64,000 nucleotides of DNA from Basidiobolus meristosporus CBS 931.73 (Eukaryota > Basidiobolomycota > Basidiobolomycetes > Basidiobolales > Basidiobolaceae). A program made the translations under genes and the position numbers. The notes beneath the pieces are model-generated. The model saw nothing but the letters and a program-made list of their open reading frames with translations. It was not told where the DNA came from and ran no database searches. The stretch lies in the NCBI GenBank assembly GCA_002104905.1, contig MCFE01000389.1, positions 1 through 64,000 on the forward strand, in the 5' to 3' direction. Shown here piece after piece: positions 9,929-22,372 of this stretch (position 1 is its first letter; each line of letters starts with the position of its first letter).

Positions 9929-12801
9929 ATCATTGTTTTGACAAAGCGGCAATAGTGTCCGGCTAATCCTAGGAATCCCAACACTGCATTAATATCCTTT
10001 GGTGCAGGTGTATCTTGAATGGCTTTCAGGAATGAAGTAGATGGGTATATTCCATCTGCAAAGACCTTGTGGCCCAGGAACAACAATTTTGTATACAGGA
10101 AATGGCACGTCTTGGGATGTTGTTTGAGTTGGTTCTCAAGGAAGGCTGTTAGGATACATTGCACATTGTGTATATATTCTTCTACATTGGGGGAATATAT
10201 TGTGATGTCGTCCAGATACACAAGAGCGCATTCCCATTGTAGATATCCTAGCACCTTGTCAATCATCCTTTGGAACATAGCAGGGGCATTGCACAAGCTA
10301 AAGGGTAGTTGGTTCCATTTGTATAATCCAAACAATGTTATAAAAGCGGTTTTGGGTCAATCTTCCGGGGCTACTTCTACTTGCCAATACCCGGAGATTA
10401 AGTCAAGAGAGCTAAAATATTTAGCTCTGATTAGTCTGTCCAACTGGTTGTCTATTTGCAGGAGTGGATACATGTCCTTCCTGGTGACAGCATTCAATTT
10501 TTGGTAGTCAATGCAAAAGCATTGCTTTCTGTCTTTCTTTGGGACAATCACTACAGGGGAGGCCCACAGAGACTGGCTCTCTGTAATGGTGTTGTCTTTC
10601 AATAAAGTTTCAATTGTCTCTTTGATATAGTCCGTGTCAATTTTTGAGTTCCTATAGGCTTTTTGCTTGATGGAGTATTTGTCAGTGAGGTGGAATTAGT
10701 GATATACCCCAGGTATATGACCAATTACTTGGTACTTAGAGAATACTTGGGCAAGCGGGTGTATTCCTTCTAGGAACTTGTCTTGTAATGCAGGTGGTAG
10801 ACCGGGTTCCACATCTAGTTTGGGGAGTTCTTCTTCTGGTTCCTTGTTTGTAGGTGGTCCTTGGTTGTTTCTGTTGACTTCCTCTAGGTTTAACAATGGT
10901 ACTCCTCTAGACAATGTCACCGTGTGTTGCCCATTGTTGACTACTAAGCACTTCAGACTTTGCATTTCAAATTTTGGTGGTATCCATACTTTAGGGATCA
11001 AGATTCCTTCCAGTTTCTTGGATGCCTTTGCTGTGGTTATCATTCTTCCGCTCATCAAATAAGCTATTGGTGTCTCTAATGAGATCACTGTCTCACTGGC
11101 AGGTGGTATTTTTATCACCTTTTGTGTGATAATCACAGACTGCGATGGTTTCACTTCTTCAATTGTCACACTGTTGCTACGTGCCTTGCTCTCATTGGTG
11201 ATATGAATCAGTGGGATACTCTTGGTATTCCACCTGAGTTCAGATGCACTGTACAATATATCCATCTTATGCTGGATATACCAACTCTGACCAATGAGTA
11301 AGTTGTTGGCAGCAACGGTTAGAACCACAACATCTTGGTGTATTATCAAGTTGCCTAGCCGGATAGGGCAATTAGGCACCACGCCTACCATTGTGTCCAG
11401 TTGGTCATTTGCTGGCCATATTCAAATGGTGTTGTTGGGGACTATGTCTAATTTTAGACGTTTTGCTAATACTCTGACATGATCAATGTAGAGGATCCTG
11501 TGTTGAAAAGGGCAAGAATCTCCTTATTCTCTATACATACCTTTACGTATGTACCTTTATTCAATTTTTGCAGGACTGTCTGGTTGACATGAAGGGTTGT
11601 TATCTCCTTCAATCCCTCTATCAGTTCCTTAACTAGAGCTGGGGCAAGTCCCAGTAAATTGGTTATTAGGAGGGTTGCCTTGGTTTGCCCTAGTACCTTC
11701 ATTATGGGGAATAGGCCATGGGAAGACGTGCTAGCGTTCTTTGCTTGTTTTAACACTTCTTCCCAAGGCTCATTCCGCACTTCTTCACCTAATTCCGCGT
11801 TCTTTCCTTTTGACAGAACCTCTACTACAGGTCCCTTTGCCTCCTCTCTAGAAGCATCATGTTGACGCTTCTTCTTCCGTACTTTGACTGTCCTGACTGG
11901 AGGACTTAGATTGACTGAGTCCTGTTGGCCTCCTGGTAACGGACTCTGTCTTTTGATGCCTTCTTCTCTTTTGTGTCCAGTATGGCTTCTTGTCTGTACT
12001 GTTTTTCACATTTGTGGGCCTGGTGACCTACTTCTCCACACACATAACATGGATACTGTTGTTGCGGTTGTTCCATCTGCTGGGTCAGGGCTTGTACCTG
12101 GGTCTTTAGATCTACAACAGCTTCCCAGAGCTTATCACTTTCTTTGGGGACTTCTTGGACATTGTTGATCAAGAGATCTTGGACTTTTGCCGTAATTCTT
12201 CTAACTCACAGTCCTTTGGGGAGGCAATTTTGCATTTTGTATGGGGGATCCCTGTCCTTTGATCATTTGTATCACTATAGGGTAGCCCCCATAGCAAGAT
12301 GACACCTTGCACTTGTTTAACCAGCTCTTGCAGCATTTTACATCCCTGTTGTTCTTTGGATGCCCTACGTCTTATTTTGTTGTCTAAGCCCATGATGTAA
12401 TACCTCATGTGCTGTTGTTTGGCAATTTTGTCCTTTGGGAGACATCAAACTTGTTGGAGGAACAGTTCAGTGTAGGCTTCATAGCTCTCACTGCTTTTCT
12501 TCCGTGAGGACAGTAGAAGGGCTTTATAGTGGTATCCTTTGGCATATAGATAGCGTGTCTTGTAGGCTTCTTCTAGTGCATACCAGTTGTCTTTAACTGC
12601 GTTCTCCAACCCATAATGCCATTGCCATGCTGACCCTTCCATATGTCTTGTAAACTCCCTTACTTTCTTATTGTTGTCCCATCCAGCATCGATGGCAACT
12701 CTCTCAAGCTTATCAAACCACTCAAGGGCTTTCTCTCTCTTTCCCTTGTATATTTTTAGTTTGATTGTAGTAGTCATTACCTGACTTGTGCTTATTTCCA
12801 C
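9929..12801 (-). pseudogene. gypsy C gag-protease-RT remnant
   Basis: The gag start at 12,801 gives MEISTSQVMTTTIKLKIYKG and a retrotransposon capsid region with WFDKLERVAIDAGW and GSAWQWHYGLE. A CCHC knuckle CYVCGEVGHQAHKC lies near 12,040. The protease motif near 11,500 reads ILALFNTGSSTLIMS, where Asp of the DTGSS active site is replaced by Asn. RT begins near 10,600 with SLWASPVVIVPKKDRK and CIDYQKLNAVT, and the catalytic box is intact as VYLDDI near 10,215. Reading continues through FLGHKV and PKDINAVLGFLGLAGHYCRF to the break. At least four frame interruptions. Confidence 0.85.
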
Positions 12802-12815
12802 AGAGATGGCACCAA
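9929..12815 (-). mobile_element. Ty3/gypsy family C, partial, minus strand
   Basis: On the minus strand gag, CCHC knuckle, protease and reverse transcriptase follow in order from 12,801 down to 9,929. RNase H, integrase and both LTRs are missing. The left end sits inside the accessory ORF of the Plavaka element, the right end meets a copia fragment. This is a lineage separate from B and D, with different RT and gag sequences and slightly higher GC. Confidence 0.85.
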
Positions 12816-12829
12816 ATATGTGGGTTAAT

Positions 12830-13745
12830 ACTTTTAGAGTCTGTATGCCTTACTCTCATTGCAGTAGCCCACAAATATACATTTTACACTTTTTGGCTCA
12901 TATTTTGACTGATTTCCGGCCAGTTTTTTGGCATATGCTCTACACCCAAATATTCTTAGATGCTCCGCACTTGATCTGTATCTAGGTCATGCTTCAAATG
13001 GAGTAGAATCACAAAGTATCCTGTTATAACTTCTATTTTTCAGGTACACAGCAGTGGCAACTGATTGCGCCCAAAATTCATAGGATAATTTTTGATTAAG
13101 GATCATAGTTCTTGCCATATCAATTATTGATCTGTTAGCTTGTTCTGCTACTCCATTTTGCTGTGGGGAGTATGGTACAGTAGTCTCTTGCTTTATCCCA
13201 TGAATTTTGCAGAGGTGAATGAAGAGTTTTGAGGTATATTCTCCACCATTGTCAGAGCGTATTTTCATGATTTTTTCACCAGTTTCTCTCTCCACCATGG
13301 CTTTAAACTCCCTGAACTTAGACAGAGCTTCATCCTTTTTTTCCATGAAGTAGACCCATGTGTATTTTGTTTAATCATGAATAAAAGTGATTAAATACTT
13401 CATCCCGCCCAAGGATAAATTTTGCATAGGTCCACATAGATCTGAGTGAATTAGATCTAATTCTTTCTTAGTTTTGATTAAACCAGTGCTCTTGAACAGT
13501 TGTCTGGCTTGTTTCCCATATATGCTGGCTTCACAGTGCTCCAAATCAGCTGGGGATCAGCTTTTACTCCAGAAATTAGCTGATCTTTGATCATTTTGAG
13601 CAAATAATCAAAATTGATGTGCCCATATCTCCTGTGCCAAAGCATTGGTGTTTCTTCATTCAAGTTACTTATATTGGCTTCCCAAATATGATGGAATATA
13701 AGTCAACTTGTATATATTCTGATCTCTAATGCCCAAAGCAATGGG
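12830..13745 (-). pseudogene. Ty1/copia pre-integrase and integrase fragment
   Basis: On the minus strand 13,478-13,663 holds ETPMLWHRRYGHINFDYLLK, the GAG-pre-integrase signature, and 12,987-13,346 holds the integrase core with IRSDNGGEY and YSPQQNGVAEQANRSI, containing the second Asp and the Glu of the catalytic triad. Sequence is close to the copia elements at 28 and 38 kb (same family). No LTR or RT is attached; both ends are truncated, with gypsy C on the left and a gypsy integrase scrap on the right. Confidence 0.85.
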
Positions 13746-13879
13746 TACCATATTGATCAGTGAACCTGCATCCAGAATTGTCAGAACTGAAACTGAGTCA
13801 ATTGATCATGTCACCAAATGGCCAGTGACTAGTGCCCTACCAACAACTGGTGAGCAAGAAGATGCAGGTCTTATCAATT

Positions 13880-14140
13880 GTGAGATCCTGATAAGACATC
13901 AAGAGCTTACCTGAAAATGCAGCAACTTAAACACATGAATGCTTAGGTATATCACTTAGAAACTAATGGAGTCACTGAGCACTTCAATAGATTACTGGGA
14001 GAAGTGCCAACCAAGTAAACAAACAGAGCTGACAGTAGATGGGATGAGTATATAAACCAAGCAAAACCTACCTGCAGAGTAAGAGTTCACAGCACCACCA
14101 AACAATTGCTACATGATATACAGTGTGAATGTAAACAATA
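13880..14140 (+). pseudogene. gypsy integrase C-terminal scrap
   Basis: Pieces in different frames read TNGVTEHFNRLLGE, RWDEYINQA and CRVRVHSTTKQ, the usual order after the catalytic Glu of gypsy integrases (HPQTNGxxERFNRTL, WDxYIxxAxxAYR, HxxTxxSPF). Only about 90 residues are recognisable and frameshifted. It may be the missing part of a family B element whose LTR follows at 14,558, but the order does not prove this. Confidence 0.55.
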
Positions 14141-14557
14141 AATTTCAGGATATGTTACACAACCTTGCACTATATAAAGTCCAAACACTGTAGTGGCTCA
14201 AAGTGAACTTAGATGCTGCACCTGTGAAAATATTACCTCATATGATTGGCTTGTTTGAAAGCTACACACATTCTAAGTCATCATAATAATCCTGGTAATT
14301 TTGGCCTAGTATACATGGTTATTGAACACTTTTGATCATAACTCCTTAAATACTGCTTCAGCTGGGCTATAACTTGAAACATGTGTAGGCTACTAAGTGC
14401 TCTATATGACTTGATACTTTGGGTGGATTGCTTGTCAAGGTCTTGAGTATTGGGCCTTTACAGTGTGGAAATTATTGATCGTTCATTTTGGTGTCACAAT
14501 AGCATTAGCCAAAAAAAGTAAATGAGTGCAATATTGGTTTTGATATTGTAGTCATGG
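14141..14557. other. no recognisable gene
   Basis: AT-rich sequence without long open frames between a gypsy integrase scrap and a gypsy LTR. I see no matching repeat within the window. Confidence 0.4.
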
Positions 14558-14921
14558 TGTTAAGATCTACTGCTTGAATGTTTAAGCCAGATCAGCTTTT
14601 AGTCAAATCAATTAGTTATATATTTAGCCTACCAATATATCAGTGTTATCTTTCAAATTAGTAGCATTAGTCAGCAAGTGAATCAGCAGATTCTTATCAG
14701 TCAGAAATAGATATTTAATTAGGATCTAATGGGTGAAAATGATGCAATTAAATAAGTCATCAGCCACAATCTACTTTGGAAAATACATTTAGTCAGCAAC
14801 TGATCTGGCAAAATGTATATATGGAGCTGCTGGAACCTCATTAATCAGTTCAAGTTTTAGTGAATACAAAACTAGCTAAACACCCTATATCTCTACAACT
14901 TTGATACCAAGACTTGTAACA
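14558..14921 (+). repeat. gypsy B LTR, copy 2, 364 bp
   Basis: It starts TGTTAAGATCTACTGC and ends GACTTGTAACA, colinear with 4,770-5,137 with scattered substitutions and small indels. Confidence 0.83.
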
Positions 14922-14949
14922 TTGGTAGCAGCAATAACCAGAAACCTCC

Positions 14950-16312
14950 TTTGTGAAAGAAGAAGAAGCCTCCCTCTTGATGTCAGAAAATTAAGAATGG
15001 AAGAATCCTACACAGTAAATCCTGTCACAACAGCAACAGTTACTCCTAATACCACTGACTATGACCCTGATATGATTGGAGTAGGGAGGCCCACAATAAA
15101 TAATCAGAGAGGCTACAATCACTATAAAAGAAGACAATCAGAAGTAGCGATAATGGAAATAGACACCATACAGAAGAATTCTATCTCAGAAGAGTGTGAA
15201 AAGTGAGGACTTTACTTTATTTGCCACCAGCAGGGACATATTGCAAAGTACTGTCCTCAAAGAAGAAACAGACACCAGCTATCTTGGACCTTCTGCCATA
15301 TTGAAGCCCTTAAGCATAGTTACATGGAGGATGAGCTTGAAGAAGGCTCAGAACCTACCTCCATTACAACAGAGAGTACCTATCCCAGATAACCTCAAAT
15401 TCAGGAAAGCTATTATACATGTATGGAGTATTAAGTGGAGTACCTGCCAAGATCATGATTGACTTAGGAGCATTGCATGAGTACATGCTGGAGCAATTTG
15501 CTTTGAAAGCTGGAATCAACTCAGAGGCCACCAAATCAACTTCAGTCTTAACAGCTGAAGGGAATTCTCACATAATCAGCTGTTTTTCTCAGCCAGTAAG
15601 GATGAAGATTAATAACTATGAAGAGGACATACAGGCCTATAAATTTGGGTACTGCAAGCTTTACCTTGTACTTGGAAAAACCATGCTATTTTGTTGTAAG
15701 CCATCAATCCACTGGGGAACCTTTACTATTCAGACCCAGAAGGGTGACAAGGCCTATGAGCTACTACCTGCCACACTGAATTTCAACTTGGTCACTTCCA
15801 GTGTGTGTGAAACAAGTGAGCTTAGAAAGACACAGCTCTGTAGGGCACTTAGAATAGGCACCCAGATGTTCCTCATTGTGGTGTTACAGGAAGATTTTTC
15901 TACTCCAGCACCCCAGAAGGTCCTGACTCTTTTAAAGGAATATCCATATGTATTTCCAGATGAACTCATAAGCCTACTGCCAGTCAGGGACATGGATATG
16001 CCATTGACACAGTAGATTGCCCTCCAATGAGTAAGACACCATACAGACTGAGTATACTGGAGCTGGAAGAGACAAAGAGAAAAATAGATCAGTTATTGGT
16101 GCATGGATAAATCAGACCCAGCAAGTCACCTTGGGGAGCACCAGTACTCTTTGTGAAAAGAAAGATGGAACACTCAGGATGTGCATTGACTACAGAGCCC
16201 TGAGCTCAGTTACCATGAAGAATAAGTACCCCATACCTTGGATTGATGAGCTTTTGACCAACTCAATGGAGCCGCTATATTCAGCAAGATTGAAGGCTCT
16301 AAGTCCCTTCTG
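14950..16312 (+). pseudogene. gypsy B copy 2 gag-pol remnant with gag deletion
   Basis: Recognisable blocks are a gag stub, a damaged zinc-knuckle area near 15,210-15,260, a protease-like frame at 15,419-16,015 (AKIMIDLGALHEYM, where DSGA has become DLGA), and the RT entry [19 protein letters not shown] at about 16,150-16,215. Several frameshifts separate them. Copy 1 has DSEA at the same protease site, so each copy lost the active site by a different substitution. Confidence 0.8.
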
Positions 16313-18069
16313 CATTTAGGAGTATTGGTATATTAAATAATTTTCTAGAATGCTCTCTTCTGTGTTTAATATAAGCTATTCTTGCCTGTTCTTAATTGCT
16401 TCTCTTATCAACAGATGCTGAACATGACTCTGTTTAGCTATTTTATTATTATTGTAATTCTTTGCTGGGAGTATGCTACAATATTGGCTTTTTACTAGCA
16501 ATTAGCTCAGACATTTCTGAAGTAATACTTGGAGGTAACATCTCAAGCCAAGTACTCATACAGAAGCTAAGTATCAGAGTGATTAAAAGATGTTTTACAT
16601 CTGTGGCATTTGCCAATTTACTCTATGTCTGATGCAAAGTGTAAGTTGTTCACAGGTTTCAATGGTGCATCTATATAAACAAAGGATAGTACTTAACAGT
16701 ATTCACTGTTTCATTCAAAAGTTGCAGAAATGCCTGAATGTATAGCAAAAAGACTTAGATTCAGCAATCAATGAAGTGCTGGATTCCTCACTAAGCATTG
16801 TAATGCTAGCACACTGGTACTCATCAGCTCAACCTACCCCAACATCGTTGGCCAGGGTGCCATGCTCCAATTCAAAGCCCAACTGGTTAATAGGCATGGA
16901 TCAAAGCAAGACTACCAGAACTTGCCAAACCACCCAATTAGACTCAGGACCAGTGGAGTGGGTCAAGTTGCTTCTGCACATAGCATCACATTGGACTCTG
17001 CCAATGGCCATGTCAATGCATCATGTTGTCCTTCTTGATGCTGCTACACCTGACCATCAGCAGTAACTTCAGAATTGACCATCAAAAACTCACTGAAAGT
17101 ACTTCTACCACAGGAGCCTTTGGCAAGTACAAGAAAATATTAGTACCTGGTACTTCAGGCTGGTTCCATAAGATCCTTCAGAGCAATTCAGTGTGGCCAA
17201 CCTACAGCACTGCATGCATTAACCTGGAGGCTAAATGCTTACTACAAGTACACAAGTAGCTAAGATGATAGTCAGCAAGGAAGTAGTTGAGAAGTGTAAA
17301 GAGAGTTACTACCAAGTATTTCAGTTGTGATCCCTGTGAGAAAAAAAATAGCAGAAGATGATTCAGACATATTGGCATGCTATTAGTAGTTATGATCCAA
17401 ACAAGATATATTCTCTTGCAATCCAAATCAAACTATTGCACACCAGTTAGCACTAAAATTCTCTTGTAACATCAAAGTTGTCTCACATTTGAGACAGAAC
17501 CCCTACAAACAAGCACTCTAATACTCATACATCATCTGTAAAACCAGTGCTGCCATTTGACCTATTTTACATCTACACTGCTGGTTGTGTGCCAGCTATG
17601 ACACTGTGTCCCAGCGCTGAAATCAGGGATTTACTTGTGGGATAGGTAAGATGGAGTACTCAACAGCAGATCAGGTTGCTTGTATAGTTGTCAATGGGCC
17701 AATTGGGAGACCACAGCTACACAATACTTTGAGACCATCAGCCACCAACCTACCATCCAATTGGTGTGATGATGGCCAAAATAGTAAGTGTCAGCCTTGC
17801 TTATAGTGTGATACACATTAGTACCCATCTACATTGAAGAAACAAATCAAAACTGTATTTTACCTACCATAATGGGGGTACTTAATCTCACACATGATTC
17901 AAGTATTACATGTTGGGGCAATCATCTTTACCAACTTCATTTTGTCTGATTACACCATAGTGTGCATGATAGTCTCACAGAGTGCAAAATTGTCTAAGAA
18001 CAATTCTGCCAACTGGTAGCTACCAAGGTATGACTGGTTGCTCATATGAGCCATGGATTGTGCCACATG
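16313..18069. other. transposon debris, unclassified
   Basis: No domain recognised. Small open frames such as 16,776-17,066 show no motif. Position between a truncated gypsy element and Plavaka-family sequence suggests old repeat material. Confidence 0.35.
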
Positions 18070-18520
18070 CACTGACAGGTCTAATATATGTGGAGCAAAT
18101 AATATCCCAGGTAGTGAACACAGTATCCAGGCTGCAAAGAAAAAATTCAACTAGCTCATTGTTGTAGCTCAGAATTAAGCCATTTTGCAAAGTGAGAGCA
18201 GAGGATTACAGTGCATCCATTGAAGAATAATAACAGTGCCCAAAGATAAAGCCTTCAGAAAAATATATTATAGCACTTGTGGGAAAGACTGTGATATCAA
18301 TACCAATGCGTAAAAATCAATATACATTGAAGCTCTCAGAAGTCATCAAGTGCAATAATGAAGATCAGGCCAATATTCAAGTGATAATACAAACCCTGGC
18401 TTGCCTCCACATTATGGATGGTATCCCATTGGACCATCAGGAACTCAAGGCCAAGCAGAATGAGCTTGATCTGTTCCATCAGCTTTGTCCAAGCAAGCAG
18501 ATCTTGGGCCAGCATTGATG
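18070..18520 (+). pseudogene. accessory-ORF-like fragment with coiled-coil character
   Basis: Around 18,085-18,160 the translation VEQIISQVVNTVSRLQRKNSTSS matches the coiled-coil end of the accessory ORF at 21,660-21,715 (VEQSISQVEKAVSLLQRRNSSSS). After about 115 bases, a helical, charged frame (18,279-18,518) follows. Its downstream sequence recurs at 4,540-4,760. I read this as a diverged relative of the accessory gene of the Plavaka-type elements; function unknown. Confidence 0.45.
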
Positions 18521-18835
18521 TGCTAAAACAATATCTCAAGAGTATTCAGTACTATCAAAGGCTAGAACAAGTGGGCCATTAGTAAACATTGGTAGCTTCC
18601 TCACAAGATGGTTGTAAGCAGGACTGAAAGCCTAAAACAAGCTGTAATAAAGTGTCAGGTAGCAGGAAGAGCAGCAGTAAGGGACATGCAGGCAGATACA
18701 GATTCCCTGGTACTGCATTTATTAAGTAGAAATTGTAGTATAACACAAGAAGCCATCAATCTAAGTAGCAGTTAAAGGCCTGTTATTTATAAGAGGAAAG
18801 TACAAAATGCCAGTCCCTGTGAAAAATAATTTTGT

Positions 18836-21090
18836 CCCACTGGTGTATCCATTCTAGATCAACCTTCAGGACCCCATTAAGAGGCCATCTTAATACCAGC
18901 AGCTTCGAATTAGTGACCCTCCTTACAACCTTATGACAGGATCACAATGGTGCTCTGCTATTTTATAAAAAAATAAAGGGATAAAACTTGTCAAGATTTA
19001 ATTTGTGCTGTGGCAATAGCTGCATGTTATTATTGCCATATATCAGTGCTCTACAACTATTTTAAGCGGATCCAACCAGTCAGGACATCCATTTGCCTTA
19101 TATGGAAAGAAACTTGGTGTTATTGCAATGGTCTCACAGCAAGACTCTGATGGCATTACATTGACCTTATGACAGCCTACCACTGGTTCTGTATAATGCT
19201 ACCATACCAATTTACTAAATGGTATTTCCTTTTTCTACTTCCCCTTGTGTGATTCCTATATTCCACTGTAGAATTACCCATCTTTATTTGCTCACCCACT
19301 ACTACCCAGGGTTTTCCACATATAGTTTGAATCAAAAAGAACTATTGCCTCCTGCTTATTAGCCTTAACAACACACACACCTGCTGCAATTGACATACTT
19401 CTATCACCTCCACTTTGCAGCTTTTTGGTGTGATACTTGCAAGGTTGCCATATACCTTGTACTAGTGGTAACATATACATCTTGCAAACATATGGTTGTT
19501 AGCTGCCACTTCCGCAATGAATACCTCATGAATATCTGCAAAGAACTTCTTTGCATTTAGCCAGTATATTCCTTCTTGCTGCTTGATTCTAGTCCCCCTC
19601 AAAGCTGCTCTCTGACTTTTGTTTGTGTGAATTCCATATTGAATGATGTAGAAGTTGGCTTGTCACCATGAGAAATCCAGCACACCTTGATAGAGTTTTC
19701 CTAAAAACAATTAGTTCCTTGCTGCACACAACCCAACTTTGCATTAATTACATGATTACCCACACATTGGGGCTTCTTAGCTTGTTAATGCCATTAGCAT
19801 AAATGTCTCCATGTGCACATTTGTCCTCAATACTTTCCAACTTGTCCTGGCTGTCCTCCATGTGCCAACTCATCACATCTACAACAGACTTGAAGGTAAT
19901 ACTCTTGATGAGATTGAAATATGATAGTACCTGCCACTTGACTTGTCTTCCTATCTCCCCATACATCCACTCTATAGGAAATTCCCAAAAGGTGAAGCAA
20001 GGCCCAGTTTTCTCTACACACCAAGCAAGATGGAGTAGAGAATAGACAGTAGCAGCAGAGATCTACACATTCAGCTTTATGTGCGTAGTATAGCCACTCA
20101 AATCCCATTACACACTCCTCACACAACAGCTGTAGATGCGTCAAGTTGGCATTGGTCAACCGCTTCTGGATAAATATTCCTACAATGTTCACAAATGACT
20201 CCCAATGCTTTCAATGTACTCTTGGTAGGAATGGGCTCAGAGCACCACATGAATAAATACATATCCAGTTCATCCAGTGTTTGCATTTGTATTATTGCAT
20301 ATGCATATGACTATTAAGTGGAGCCCATGAGAAGTACCTAGTGTAGCAGATACTCTGTAAGATCTTGCCAATTCTTTCAAATTTTTCCAATATCTTCAAG
20401 GGCTTTTTTAGCTTAAAGTGCCCCATGTACAATTTGGTCATCAGTACAGGGATATTGATGAGAAGCAAATGCTTTGCTCCCAGTGGAAAGCTTTACGCCA
20501 ACAGATACCCTCTATCTTAAGTATCTCAGGTTTCCAATTGATTCCATATTCTGTCCAATGGCTTATAGCTTGCCAATTTTGCTGCAATTGCATGCTGACT
20601 TCTGTTGGTTCTCTCTGTGTAATGATGATGTTCTTAGTGCTGGTGCGTAGGTACTAATAATGTGTGTGAGTTATGGGTAAATACCTTGGATCTCACACAT
20701 TCATCAACAATACTGTCCATTGTGCCTGGAAAAACCTGCTATCTTGCTGATGGCTAGGGTATCTCCAATGCAGATGATAATATGCGCTTTTACATGGCAG
20801 CCATTGACTGTTATCCTGCTGGAATGCATACAGAACTCATCCATCAATGGATACAGGTAGCTATCCAGGTTTGATGGTGATTTACACCCAGATACTGGTG
20901 AGACTACCACCAGATTATTGCTCTGAAACCATAAGATGGGTACCAGATTCAGATTGATGAGAATTAGTGGCCACAGGATTTGCTAGTAGAGTACTTTTTT
21001 AATGAGAATCCATCAAGTGCCAAAGCAAAAGCATGGTCATACATACCTTCAGAGTAGCCCTGGCTTCTTAGCTGTTTACAATGATTGCCT
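18836..21090 (-). pseudogene. transposase remnant of Plavaka/Tnp2-like element, copy 2
   Basis: Minus-strand blocks in the same order as in copies 1 and 3: SNLDSYLYPLMDEF with ISKIAGFSRHNGQYC (20,704-20,910) and the C-terminal block with WHMEDSQDKLESIEDKC (19,748-19,966). The 3' flank 18,840-19,600 matches the reverse complement of 37,740-38,270 plus 43,712-43,960, which lets copy 2 serve as the uninterrupted reference for the copia insertion in copy 3. Inactivated by many stops and frameshifts. Confidence 0.68.
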
Positions 21091-21189
21091 TCAAATATAT
21101 CAGATATGTTTGCGCTTGATTGATACTGATTGTGGTACTACAGCTGCAATATTTGTCAGACTCCATCAGCTTCCTCAGATGGTGTATAT

Positions 21190-21718
21190 CTGTGCCACCA
21201 AAAAAAAGGTAAAGTCATCTGGTTCCCAATAAAACCCCACTGCTGACAGCAACAGAGGAAAGGATGGATAGTAGCTTGCTTTGACATTCAGTGCAACAAG
21301 CAGGGCTACATCCAAAAAAGGCCCTGTGGACAGTGTGCTCATTTCAGGTAATAATGCAGACTCCTCAGGCTCTCAGTCAAGTAGGCAAATGAGAACCTGT
21401 GCTGAGCCTCAAGCTGACCGTTATGCTCAGGCAGACAAGAAGGTAGCAAATGCAGTACCCTCAGGTGAAGACCAGCAGGTGGACATCATAACATCACCAC
21501 CACCAACATTAGCAAGTATGCTGTCAGCTTGTACCAGAGCATCAATGAAGTAATTAGGTGCAGTGGTGGATTGGATAGATGCAATGGCCCAGAGAAATCA
21601 GAAAATAGTCCAGAAACAGGATGAGTGGATAATACATGTAGAGCAATCAATATCCCAGGTAGAGAAAGCAGTATCCTTGCTACAAAGAAGGAACTCAAGT
21701 AGTTCTACAAAAGATTAT
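21190..21718 (+). pseudogene. accessory ORF of Plavaka-type element, copy 2
   Basis: Translation gives CATKKKVKSSGSQ (start Met mutated and one stop near 21,230), then GNNADSSGSQSSRQM, a Pro-rich ITSPPPTLASMLSA segment, LGAVVDWIDAMAQRNQKIVQKQDEW and VEQSISQVEKAVSLLQRRNSSSSTKDY followed by a stop. The segment from RIDAM to LLQRR is amphipathic and likely a coiled coil. It lies head-to-head with transposase copy 2, as in copy 1. The conserved parts are the basic start, the serine-rich block and the coiled coil. No known domain recognised. Confidence 0.6.
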
Positions 21719-22011
21719 TGAGATGATCCTGCCAAAAGGCCATCACAAAGTTAAAGTCCCATGACTAAGTGGTTTTAATCCTGTCAGGAAACCATCCAGA
21801 GACTGTTGAAAAATAATTGCACCCCAGATTTCACAATAAGCTTGTTCCATCATTCCAGCTGATCATAGTGCCCAATAGTGCCATTGCATACCAGATGGTG
21901 CCTGATCATGCCACAGAGTGCCAGATGGTGCCATACAGTGCCAATTTGGGATCAAAATTGACATGCATATGACCCTAAAATATCAAATTAATAACCAAAT
22001 ATACAGCACTC

Positions 22012-22360
22012 TGTTGAAATAATTAGGAGTCCACCTAATTATTAATATATTATGAACTAGCACTTAGTGAAATGATATATTTCAGATTATCAACATGAGA
22101 ATTAGTTTGTAAGATATTTACTAATTATTAGGAATTAGAGAAGTACAGAATTTTAGGAAAATCTGAAACTTGTCCAAATGAGCCGAAACTTGGCACATGT
22201 ACTCCTGAGACTCCCCTAATAATGACCAAATAGTTGCATTTACGTAGTTCTGCAATAAGTATAAATACTGTGTTGCAACTCAATAAAACATCAAGTGAAT
22301 ATCATGTAAATCTTCTAATTCTCCAATTCACTTCCAATATATCTCTCTAATATTTCAACA
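22012..22360 (+). repeat. 5' LTR of the non-autonomous element, 349 bp
   Basis: It starts TGTTGAAATAATTAGG and ends TATTTCAACA; the 5-base CACTC lies just before it at 22,007-22,011. AGTATAAATACTG near 22,260 is a TATA-like promoter candidate and CAATAAAACATC near 22,282 a polyadenylation candidate. Confidence 0.95.
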
Positions 22361-22372
22361 GGCTATGAGCCC
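22361..22372 (+). promoter_or_regulatory. primer-binding site complementary to a methionine tRNA anticodon arm
   Basis: GGCTATGAGCCC begins at the first base after the LTR. Its complement GGGCTCATAGCC is the form of a tRNA-Met anticodon stem-loop (loop CTCATAR with anticodon CAT). Priming from a half-tRNA cut in the anticodon loop is known for Drosophila copia. The two long copia copies have the same site in the same position. Confidence 0.7.

Larger units (their letters stand above)
14558..16312 (+). mobile_element. Ty3/gypsy family B, copy 2 (5' LTR to RT start)
   Basis: It has the same layout as the copy at 4,770: LTR, TTGGTAGCAGC binding site, gag, protease-like region and RT start. Gag is internally deleted: sequence jumps from the start (about 15,040) to the region just before the zinc knuckle. 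It ends within RT at about 16,312, earlier than copy 1. Confidence 0.85.

Noticed and set aside
16776-17066. 96-codon plus-strand frame as a gene
   Set aside because: No motif, no start context and repeat-derived surroundings.
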